DNA from: CAZXIY01 sp964640935
Lineage (GTDB): Archaea; Thermoplasmatota; Thermoplasmata; Methanomassiliicoccales; Methanomethylophilaceae
Reading direction: 5' to 3'
Assembly (NCBI GenBank): GCA_964640935.1
Contig: CAZXIY010000069.1
Coordinates: 1-5,900, forward strand
DNA length: 5,900 nucleotides
This document shows positions 1 through 5,812 of the stretch, piece by piece (positions within the stretch are counted from its first letter, which is position 1; each line of letters starts with the position of its first letter). The notes under the pieces were generated by a model that was given only the letters and a program-made list of their open reading frames with translations, was not told where the DNA came from and did no database searches. The position numbers were made by a program, and so were the translations under genes.

Positions 1-17
1 TACGTACCGAGCAATCA

Positions 18-26
18 AGTTAAATC
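18..26 (+). promoter_or_regulatory. Putative TATA box for dph6
   Basis: An A/T-rich element, TTAAAT at 20-25, stands alone in otherwise mixed sequence. Its centre is about 24-25 nt upstream of the dph6 ATG, the distance expected if transcription begins at or next to the start codon. There is no purine-rich Shine-Dalgarno sequence in the last 15 nt before the ATG, which supports a leaderless mRNA. The assignment rests on position and composition only. Confidence 0.45.
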
Positions 27-46
27 CGTTACGCAATGCAGTCACC

Positions 47-715
47 ATGAGATTGGCCGCATTGTACTCCGGAGGCAAGGATTCCACGTTCGCAGCCTAT
101 TTGGCGGAACAGATGGGGCACGAGATACGCTTCCTGGTGAACATCATCGCCGACGATGGCTCATGGCTCTTCCACGTGCCTAATGCAAGCGTCGTGCCGC
201 AGCTTGCCGAAGCGATGGACATACCGCTGATCCTTGCACGCACGGACGGCGACGAGGCCGACGATATGGATGCTCTGAGGGATGCTCTGTCCGGCCTTGA
301 CATCGACGGCATCGTCGTGGGAGCGATATGGTCCGACTACCAATGGGACCGCATAAACGGGATACTCCAGGATCTGGGTCTTGTGATGATCGCTCCGCTG
401 TGGAGAAAGGACCAGGACATGATCTACGACGAGATGGTCGCGGCCGGCATCGATGCCGTCATCGTCGGCGTCTACGCCGAAGGACTCGATTCCGAATGGC
501 TCGGAAGACATCTCGATGCGGACTGCAAGAAGGATCTCATCGCAGCACGCGAAAGGTACGGGATAAGCATCATGGGCGAGGGCGGCGAGTACGAATCGCT
601 GACCCTGTTCTCGCCCATGCAGACCGAACGTCTTGAGATAACCGATTCCGTCATCGACCGCGACAGGTCCTATGGTACGATGACGGTCACCGGAACGAGA
701 TTGGTCGATCCTTAG
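47..715 (+). CDS. dph6: Diphthine-ammonia ligase (Dph6, MJ0570-type PP-loop ATPase)
   Basis: This 222-aa protein is predicted to catalyse the last step of diphthamide synthesis: ATP-dependent amidation, with ammonium, of diphthine on the modified histidine of translation factor aEF2. It acts in the cytoplasm. The N-terminus holds the PP-loop ATP-pyrophosphatase motif SGGKDS (residues 8-13). Family-typical segments follow: GAIWSDYQ (92-99), PLWRKDQ (117-123), EGLDSEWLGR (145-154) and GEGGEYESL (177-185). The length fits the archaeal single-domain form; the C-terminal RidA-like domains of eukaryotic Dph6 are absent. The ATG at 47 places the PP-loop at the usual distance from the N-terminus and follows a TATA-like box at leaderless spacing. 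It is the only plus-strand gene here, and its TAG stop overlaps the stop of the convergent redoxin gene. Family assignment is firm; the reaction is inferred from the family. Confidence 0.93.
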   Translation: MRLAALYSGGKDSTFAAYLAEQMGHEIRFLVNIIADDGSWLFHVPNASVVPQLAEAMDIPLILARTDGDEADDMDALRDALSGLDIDGIVVGAIWSDYQWDRINGILQDLGLVMIAPLWRKDQDMIYDEMVAAGIDAVIVGVYAEGLDSEWLGRHLDADCKKDLIAARERYGISIMGEGGEYESLTLFSPMQTERLEITDSVIDRDRSYGTMTVTGTRLVDP

Positions 716-1185
716 GCGAGCCCTTTCTTCACGCCTTCGACGATCTCGTCCAGATCGGGCAGGACCTTCGGCACCGGGGCCCTCCAGATGTACTTTATCT
801 TCCTGTCCTTCCCGATAAGGAAGAACTCGCGGTTCGTGAATCCGGACACCATGTGCCCCGGACCGACGATCGCTCCGTACTCGGAGCTGACCTTCTGCCC
901 GTCGTCGAAGAGGAATTCGAACGGAGCTCCCAGACGGTCCTTGAACATCTTGTGGCTGTCCAGGCTGTCGGGATTTATCGGCACCATGGTGACGCCCAGC
1001 GACCTTATCCTGTCGTAGGATTCGGTGAACTTCGTCATGTACGCGGTGCAGTTTATGCCGAAATCGCCGACATAGAAGTTCAGGAGTATCGGACCTTTCT
1101 CCAACTCGTCGTAGAGTCTGAAAGCGTCCCTCTCGGTCGACCTGACGGTGAAGTCCGGGACAGTGTCGCCTATCGATAATGTCAT
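712..1185 (-). CDS. Redoxin/AhpC-TSA family protein (atypical peroxiredoxin)
   Basis: This 157-aa protein has the thioredoxin-like peroxiredoxin fold pattern: an N-terminal GDTVPDFTV segment (6-14), a hydrophobic strand before the active-site loop (33-38), a single cysteine C46 in GDFGINCT (40-47), a VPINPDS segment (68-74), and an Arg at 135 near the end of the domain where peroxiredoxins carry their active-site Arg. The family would reduce peroxides with electrons from a thiol partner. The usual PxxxTxxC motif is altered: V39 replaces the Pro and G43 replaces the Thr. C46 is the only cysteine, so any activity would be of the 1-Cys kind, or the protein may serve another redox role. The ATG at 1185 lies 27 nt from a TATA-like box in the 31-nt gap after the helicase gene. 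The TAA stop overlaps that of dph6. Fold call is solid; peroxidase activity is uncertain. Confidence 0.85.
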   Translation of the reverse strand: MTLSIGDTVPDFTVRSTERDAFRLYDELEKGPILLNFYVGDFGINCTAYMTKFTESYDRIRSLGVTMVPINPDSLDSHKMFKDRLGAPFEFLFDDGQKVSSEYGAIVGPGHMVSGFTNREFFLIGKDRKIKYIWRAPVPKVLPDLDEIVEGVKKGLA

Positions 1186-1208
1186 GCCCCGGCGAATGCG
1201 GTACGTCC

Positions 1209-1215
1209 CTATATC
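1209..1215 (-). promoter_or_regulatory. Putative TATA box for the redoxin gene
   Basis: On the minus strand the sequence GATATAG lies in the 31-nt gap between the helicase stop codon and the redoxin ATG. The ATATA core (1210-1214) is centred 27 nt upstream of the ATG, which matches leaderless archaeal promoter geometry. No Shine-Dalgarno-like stretch of good spacing is seen. There is no T-run after the helicase stop, so read-through from the helicase gene is also possible. Confidence 0.5.
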
Positions 1216-1216
1216 G

Positions 1217-4200
1217 TTAACTTGTCCGCACTTCGTTCATTATGGCCTCTATCTCGCTCTCGGGGTCGTTCCACCAGCTGTTGCTCCAAACGCGGCGGAT
1301 CTTCCATCCCCTGGATTCGAGGTACTTCTGCCTGTGGTAGTCGCGCTCCCTGGTGGACTCGGCTCCGCTGTACAGCGCGCTGTCGCATTCTATTCCGAGA
1401 ACGTATCTGTCGCCCTTCCTGACGGCGACATCGATGCTGTAGCCGCCGATCCCGACGTTCTTCTCCACGTCGCATCCTCTGAGCTTAAGAGCGTTGTATA
1501 TCTGATCGTCGAACACGCTCCCGCTGTCCGCCTCGACGGTGCGTTTGACGGGAGAGAACGACCCCAGGATCGCCTTCTGCTCTTCCCTGTCACCGGAACT
1601 GACGGCGAATGCGTATTCAAGATACCTCTTGAGCAGCTTCGGCCCGTCGTTCTTGGTATCGTCCACCTTCAGTTCGGAAGGCATGAACGATGTGACGATG
1701 TGGATCTTCTTCCTCGCGCGGCTCACGGCGACGTTCAGACGGTTCTCTCCGCCCACGTTGTTAAGCCAGCCGAACCTCTGCAGTATGCGGCCGTCCTCGT
1801 TCTTCGCGTATCCGATGGAGAAGATGATTATGTCGCGTTCGTCACCCTGAACAGACTCGATGTTCTTCAGGAACAGACCCACATCCTCGCCTTTGTCCTC
1901 GCGGGACATCTCCTTTTCCACCTGCTTGCGGAAATCGTCGTCCTTCCTGCATTCGTCGTCGAGCAGATCGTAGATCAGGTCCCTCTGGGACACGTTGAAG
2001 GTTATGATGCCGATCGTCTCGTCCTCCTTCCTGTCCCTGAATATGGATCTCAGGAGGCCGATGACCTCGACGGCCTCCTTCATGTTGCTCTTGTTCTCCC
2101 ACTTCGCCCCTCCGACGAGGTGCGTCTCTATCGGCGGAACTGACGGGACGTCCACGTTCGGCGAGACATACAGCCTGCCTCCGTAGAAAGCGTAGTTGGA
2201 GAACGCGATCAATTCCTCGTACTTCGATCTGTAGTGGAAGTTCAGCAATATCGAATCGTATCTGGATCTCGCAAGATCCAGCAGGCTGTCCTCGTCCAGG
2301 GCGGCCGGTATGTACTCGTCGTCGTCATCGTCGCCGAACACCATGCGTCCGGAACCGAGGCTCGACGGGCGCAGCTGCTTGTGATCGCCGGCCACGACGA
2401 CCTTCTTTGCACGGTATATGGACGGTATTCCTTTCTCGACGTACATCTGCGATGCCTCGTCGAAGACCAGAAGGTCGAACAGTCCCGCTTCCATCGGCAA
2501 TAGCTCTGATACGGCATCGGGCGTCATGAGCCAGACCTTGATGCCGCGGAACAGATCTGAACCGAATCTGTTTATGAATTTCTTGACGGACCATCTGCGT
2601 TTGCTGTCGATGACCCTCACGATCTCCCCGTTCATCTTGGAGTCGGTTATCGAGCGGAGATCATCCCTCAGTATGTATCCGACCCTTTCGGCGGACGCGT
2701 CGCGTTTCTTGGAAACGAGATCGTCCACCTCTTTCCTTATCGTGTCGAAATCCTTTATGTCCTGAAGCAGTTCCTTGTTGTCCGCCTCGAATCTTCTGAG
2801 GTGGTCCATCACCACGAATGTGAACAGCTCGTCGTTGCTCATCTCGAAACTGCTGGGTATCTTGGTATTGACGGAGATTATGTTCTCGCCGTACAGACGT
2901 TCCATCTTGGACAGCTTCGAGTAGGCCGTGGCCTTCATCGAGAAATCGTCGTACATCCCGAGGGCCTCTGCGGTCCCAAGAGGCTCGTTGATCATTTGGT
3001 CGATGTTCTTCGCGTTGTAGGTCGTGAAATATTTGTCGAGTATCGCCGTGGCCAACCTTGTCACGTGGCCTTTTCCGAACAGTTTGGATATGAAATTCTT
3101 GGAACGCCATTCCTTGGCCTCTTTCTCAAGATCCACAAGGTCGTGCTTCATCGACCTCACATCGTAATCCGTCAGGCTCGGCTTCATCAACGCCATCCAA
3201 GGCGCGGCATCCAGACACTGATAGTACGATCTTAGGTTGACGACCGTCCTGTTGTCCCTGAATTTGCCGTAGGTCTCGCTTATGTCGTGATATCCGACCT
3301 GCATAAGGGACGGAGAGATGTTGTTCTTCAGAAGCGTATACCTTTCGTACTCGCGGGGATCGTTCAGATCCACCTTCTTTACCAGGGAGTACATCTTGTA
3401 CGGCTCTATGCCGAACTCCCCGGGCGAGTACATACCGTCGGCTATGCGCGTCAGGTCGTTTATGCGGGAATCGATGCTGTCCGACAGCTCGTCTATGCTC
3501 ACCGGTCCGCCGGGCTGCAGCGGCCCCAGGTTCATCATCGAATTAAGCTGATCGTAGAATAGGTCCTTGTTGGTCACATCGTCGATCATCATCGTGTATT
3601 TCGACAGATGACCCAGACGCGAATATACCACATCGAGTGCGGTCTTCTTCTCCGAGACCATTATAACCGTCTTCCCTTCGTTGACGGCCGTTGTGATAAG
3701 ACTCGTTATGACCTGCGACTTGCCCGTCCCAGGAGGCCCCTGCACAACGAGCTCGTCCATCTTCTCCATCGCGGCGATGACCTGCTCCTGGGCGCTGTTG
3801 ACGGCGTTCACGTACGTCATGTCGTGCTCCGAGACCACGAGTCCGCGTTTTGTCATGTCCTCGGCGGTCAGCGGGTCCGTGCGTTCGTCCACGGACAGGT
3901 TCATCGGCGACGATATAAGATCGTCCAGGACACCGTTGATCTCGCTCTTGGCCGTGAGCTCGTCGAAATCCTTCTGTATCGCATTGGAGAACAGCGGGAA
4001 CTTGCCTATGACCGCACAGTTCTCTATGCGGAGCTCTCCGGATGGATAATTCTTGAAATCGTCCACGGTATGCTTCTCGAACGGCATGAGGTCCCCGCTC
4101 ACGCTGCCGGAGATCTTCATCCCGTTATCGGAATAGAACTTCAGCATGGAATCGTTGAATCTCTTCTGATCGGTATCTTCAATGACGCAGTCGGGCAGCT

Positions 4201-4933
4201 TCTTCCTCAGACCGCCGAACTTCATATTCGCCAGGATCAGCGTATTGTTGTAGAGGGCGTCGCGGGTGTCATCGTATTTCACAGTCACCGAAAGCGAATC
4301 CTTGTCCAACTTCACCGGGAAAAGTGCAAGCGGAGCGCGTATCGGGAAATCCTCTCCCGGAAGGCATCCGATGACGAACGGATATGCGATGTACAGGTCG
4401 ATGAATCCCTTTTCCCTGTACTCCCTTATCGTCTCCCTCTGTATCTGATTGAGACGCTTGTACCTGGATGCGTCCGCGGTGCTGAACGAGGAGTTGCATA
4501 GCACATATTCGTGCTTCGGACTGAACACTATCTTCAGCGGACCCTGCAGATCCGTGTCGGTAAGGTCGTACGTTCTGCTGACCACTATCCTGGGATTGTA
4601 GAGAAGGCAGTTGCCTTTGCTGATGTTTATGAGCTTCTTCTCAAGCTCCTTCAGGGTCTCTGCGGATTTACCCGTCAGATGGACGCACTTCGCCGTATCC
4701 CTGATGTATTTCCTTGTGATCATGAGGAATTTTTCGCCGTATTTCTGAGCGAACGTCTCTCCGATTCCTTTTATCATCAGCAGATCGCTGGTCTTCGAAG
4801 GAAGACGCATCGCCATATCATACAGCGATTCGTTGCTGCATATCTTCGGCTCCTTGCCGCTTGCCGCAGCATTTTGATGGCGGAGCTGATCGCGAAGCTC
4901 CACTAATTCCCCAAATACCTTCTCGCATCCCAT
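1217..4933 (-). CDS. HRDC / DUF4011-like SF1 helicase fused to Vsr-like nuclease (Hhe-like defence candidate)
   Basis: This 1238-aa protein is a predicted nucleic-acid-dependent ATPase/helicase joined to a nuclease. Residues about 7-80 match the HRDC fold, with SLYDMAMRLP (36-45) and LLMIKGIGE (51-59) followed by a YGEKFL turn. Residues about 97-113 (KKLINISKGNCLLYNPR) resemble the opening of DUF4011. The SF1 motifs are complete: Walker A GPPGTGKS (399-406), Walker B DEASQ (825-829), GDHKQLRP (849-856), NFHYRS (898-903), VQGDERD (1028-1034) and NRLNVAVSRAR (1064-1074). A roughly 380-aa insertion separates Walker A from Walker B. The C-terminus (about 1139-1232) is of the Vsr/DUF559/MTES_1575 type, with YSIDVAV (D1168), GIECD (E1182, D1184) and a Trp-rich WSNSWW end. 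The open frame reaches back to 5062, but I chose the ATG at 4933 because TATA-like sequences lie 26-36 nt upstream of it and the upstream residues look like translated spacer. The DUF4011-helicase-Vsr plan matches the antiviral Hhe proteins; a defence role here is inferred. A cellular repair function is the main alternative. Confidence 0.88.
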   Translation of the reverse strand: MGCEKVFGELVELRDQLRHQNAAASGKEPKICSNESLYDMAMRLPSKTSDLLMIKGIGETFAQKYGEKFLMITRKYIRDTAKCVHLTGKSAETLKELEKKLINISKGNCLLYNPRIVVSRTYDLTDTDLQGPLKIVFSPKHEYVLCNSSFSTADASRYKRLNQIQRETIREYREKGFIDLYIAYPFVIGCLPGEDFPIRAPLALFPVKLDKDSLSVTVKYDDTRDALYNNTLILANMKFGGLRKKLPDCVIEDTDQKRFNDSMLKFYSDNGMKISGSVSGDLMPFEKHTVDDFKNYPSGELRIENCAVIGKFPLFSNAIQKDFDELTAKSEINGVLDDLISSPMNLSVDERTDPLTAEDMTKRGLVVSEHDMTYVNAVNSAQEQVIAAMEKMDELVVQGPPGTGKSQVITSLITTAVNEGKTVIMVSEKKTALDVVYSRLGHLSKYTMMIDDVTNKDLFYDQLNSMMNLGPLQPGGPVSIDELSDSIDSRINDLTRIADGMYSPGEFGIEPYKMYSLVKKVDLNDPREYERYTLLKNNISPSLMQVGYHDISETYGKFRDNRTVVNLRSYYQCLDAAPWMALMKPSLTDYDVRSMKHDLVDLEKEAKEWRSKNFISKLFGKGHVTRLATAILDKYFTTYNAKNIDQMINEPLGTAEALGMYDDFSMKATAYSKLSKMERLYGENIISVNTKIPSSFEMSNDELFTFVVMDHLRRFEADNKELLQDIKDFDTIRKEVDDLVSKKRDASAERVGYILRDDLRSITDSKMNGEIVRVIDSKRRWSVKKFINRFGSDLFRGIKVWLMTPDAVSELLPMEAGLFDLLVFDEASQMYVEKGIPSIYRAKKVVVAGDHKQLRPSSLGSGRMVFGDDDDDEYIPAALDEDSLLDLARSRYDSILLNFHYRSKYEELIAFSNYAFYGGRLYVSPNVDVPSVPPIETHLVGGAKWENKSNMKEAVEVIGLLRSIFRDRKEDETIGIITFNVSQRDLIYDLLDDECRKDDDFRKQVEKEMSREDKGEDVGLFLKNIESVQGDERDIIIFSIGYAKNEDGRILQRFGWLNNVGGENRLNVAVSRARKKIHIVTSFMPSELKVDDTKNDGPKLLKRYLEYAFAVSSGDREEQKAILGSFSPVKRTVEADSGSVFDDQIYNALKLRGCDVEKNVGIGGYSIDVAVRKGDRYVLGIECDSALYSGAESTRERDYHRQKYLESRGWKIRRVWSNSWWNDPESEIEAIMNEVRTS

Positions 4934-4954
4934 CGACTCTCTGTATCGTCCTAC

Positions 4955-4972
4955 TTGTAAATAACCATATAG
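4955..4972 (-). promoter_or_regulatory. Putative promoter (TATA region) of the helicase-nuclease gene
   Basis: On the minus strand two A/T-rich elements lie side by side: CTATATGG (4972-4965) and TTATTTACAA (4964-4955). The second has its core about 26-28 nt upstream of the ATG at 4933, compatible with a leaderless transcript. The first, about 35 nt upstream, would give a leader of roughly 8-9 nt. Either choice supports 4933 as the true start and would leave the frame upstream of it untranscribed from this promoter. I cannot decide between the two. Confidence 0.45.
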
Positions 4973-4990
4973 AACGGATGATACGTGTGA

Positions 4991-5069
4991 TGCCGCATCG
5001 CCGCACCGAGCCGGTGCCGTCATACCCAGAACTGCCGTATGCCGATAGGATGCCGTGGGCACACGGCAT
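4991..5069. repeat. Cluster of TGCCG motifs in the spacer upstream of the helicase gene
   Basis: On the plus strand TGCCG occurs at 4991, 5015, 5033, 5040 and 5051, and its complement CGGCA at 5064, so there are six copies in under 80 bp. Three copies extend to TGCCGT (5015, 5033, 5051). The spacer (4934-5090) holds no convincing gene. The copies lie upstream of the helicase promoter and downstream of the SMR genes, so they could be regulator-binding sites, but spacing is irregular and no known operator is recognised. Confidence 0.4.
5050..5069. repeat. Perfect 8-bp inverted repeat (hairpin or operator)
   Basis: ATGCCGTG (5050-5057) and CACGGCAT (5062-5069) are perfect reverse complements around the 4-nt centre GGCA. 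It begins 21 bp beyond the stop codon of the second SMR gene. As RNA it would form a strong hairpin; as DNA it is a dyad suited to a dimeric regulator. No T-run follows on the minus strand, so it is not a textbook terminator for the SMR genes. It could instead protect the 3' end of the SMR mRNA or regulate the helicase gene. Confidence 0.55.
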
Positions 5070-5090
5070 ATCTGGCACTTCTTGACCCGT

Positions 5091-5444
5091 CTATTCGGGA
5101 TCCTTCGGTTTCGATGTCACCTGGAGACCGACTATGCCTGCGACTATCATCGCGAGGAACAGACCCTTCAGGACGGTCATCTGCTCAAGACCCGCGGCTA
5201 CGGTGACGATCATTGTACCGACGGCGCCGATGCCGACCCATACCGCATATGCGGTCCCCACGGGAAGTCCGCTGTCCATAGCTTTCGACAAAAGCACCAT
5301 GCTTATCGCCAGACCCACCAGGACGATCGCGTCGTAAAACAGATCGGCGAATCCATTGGAATAATCCATGGCGACGGCCCATACAACCTCAAATATCCCG
5401 GCTATGACGATGTATACCCAGCCTTTGGAATTCTCATCCATCAT
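5091..5444 (-). CDS. SMR family transporter, second subunit (Gdx/SugE-like)
   Basis: This 117-aa protein has four predicted membrane helices and belongs to the small multidrug resistance family, proton-coupled exporters that work as antiparallel dimers. Numbered from the second Met (116 aa), it has the essential membrane glutamate E18 in AGIFEVVW (W21), S47 in helix 2 and GTAYAVWVGIGAVG (62-75, with Y65 and W68). These correspond to the Glu, Trp, Ser, Tyr and Trp of guanidinium exporters such as Gdx/SugE. Basic residues (K6, K53, K111, K113) lie mostly on the N-terminus/loop 2/C-terminus side, predicting N-in/C-in. The start overlaps the first SMR gene as ATGA, with a second ATG directly after; a GGGGGCGGT stretch just upstream could act as ribosome-binding site, and its spacing suits the second ATG (5441) slightly better. 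An apparent longer frame runs back to 5675 but lies wholly inside the first SMR gene. Substrate specificity is inferred. Confidence 0.9.
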   Translation of the reverse strand: MMDENSKGWVYIVIAGIFEVVWAVAMDYSNGFADLFYDAIVLVGLAISMVLLSKAMDSGLPVGTAYAVWVGIGAVGTMIVTVAAGLEQMTVLKGLFLAMIVAGIVGLQVTSKPKDPE

Positions 5445-5770
5445 ACCGCCCCCGCTGTGAGATTGATGCCGACGATCCCGGCTATTATGAGGCCGATGAA
5501 GAGCATGCGGAGCCATGTGACCGGCTCCTTGTAGAGTATAACTCCGACGATCAGCGTCCCTACGGCGCCGATGCCCGTCCATACCGCGTACGACGTCCCC
5601 GGACCGAGGACGCTCATGGCCATGGACAGGAAGAACAGGCTGAAGAACAGTATGACACAGGTAGCGAGGGCCCATCCTATCTTTCTGAATTTCTCTGATT
5701 TCTCAAGACATATGACCCAACAGGGCTCTAGGAGTCCCGCTATTATGATGTACACCCACGTCAGATCCAT
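5441..5770 (-). CDS. SMR family transporter, first subunit (Gdx/SugE-like)
   Basis: This 109-aa protein has four membrane helices and is the partner of the overlapping downstream SMR protein. Key residues are E15 (proton/substrate-binding Glu of helix 1), W18, S44, and Y61 and W64 in GTSYAVWTGIGAVG (58-71). The spacing matches Gdx-type guanidinium exporters rather than EmrE. P16 follows the essential Glu where SugE has Val. Basic residues K24, K27, R29, K30, K81 and R88 all lie in loops 1 and 3, while the N-terminus, loop 2 and C-terminus carry none, predicting N-out/C-out, opposite to its partner. This resembles paired systems such as YkkCD. The ATG at 5770 follows a TATA box by about 27 nt, leaving no room for an upstream riboswitch. 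It directly follows tRNA-Pro on the same strand. Family assignment is strong; the substrate (guanidinium or quaternary amines) is inferred. Confidence 0.92.
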   Translation of the reverse strand: MDLTWVYIIIAGLLEPCWVICLEKSEKFRKIGWALATCVILFFSLFFLSMAMSVLGPGTSYAVWTGIGAVGTLIVGVILYKEPVTWLRMLFIGLIIAGIVGINLTAGAV

Positions 5771-5793
5771 AACATGGTGTGAATGGCAGTGTC

Positions 5794-5799
5794 ATATAA
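5794..5799 (-). promoter_or_regulatory. Putative TATA box for the SMR pair
   Basis: The minus strand reads TTATAT here, centred 26-27 nt upstream of the first SMR ATG at 5770. No Shine-Dalgarno-like sequence lies near that ATG, so the transcript is probably leaderless. The box lies only 14 nt beyond the 3' end of the tRNA gene, in or next to the T-rich tract that may terminate the tRNA. Confidence 0.55.
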
Positions 5800-5806
5800 C
5801 AAACAA
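5798..5806 (-). terminator. T-rich tract after tRNA-Pro, possible terminator
   Basis: Seven nt past the mature tRNA 3' end the minus strand reads TTGTTTGTT. Archaeal RNA polymerase often terminates at such T-rich stretches without a hairpin. The tract is interrupted by G and merges with the SMR TATA box, so termination may be partial. Confidence 0.35.
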
Positions 5807-5812
5807 TCGGAG

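Noticed and set aside
1148..2143. A 331-codon open frame on the plus strand opposite the end of the helicase gene
   Set aside because: It is antisense to the nuclease and late helicase motifs, its product shows no recognisable domain, and long antisense frames are common opposite GC-rich coding sequence.
3608..4501. A 297-codon plus-strand open frame opposite the N-terminal half of the helicase gene
   Set aside because: It is a shadow of the real gene, with no promoter, no known motif and a composition biased by the complementary codons.
5050..5069. Reading the perfect inverted repeat as an intrinsic terminator
   Set aside because: No T-run follows on either strand, and hairpin-plus-T terminators are not the main archaeal mechanism. 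It is kept as an inverted repeat of unknown role.
5445..5675. N-terminal extension of the second SMR protein by 77 residues
   Set aside because: It lies entirely inside the first SMR gene in another frame and is Arg/His-rich, unlike any SMR N-terminus.
5761..5775. An ATG at 5775 on the minus strand as alternative start for the first SMR gene
   Set aside because: It is out of frame and meets a TGA after four codons. The ATG at 5770 gives the normal SMR N-terminus.
5771..5812. A guanidine riboswitch upstream of the SMR pair
   Set aside because: Only 42 nt separate the tRNA from the start codon and the promoter fits a leaderless transcript, so there is no room for an aptamer.
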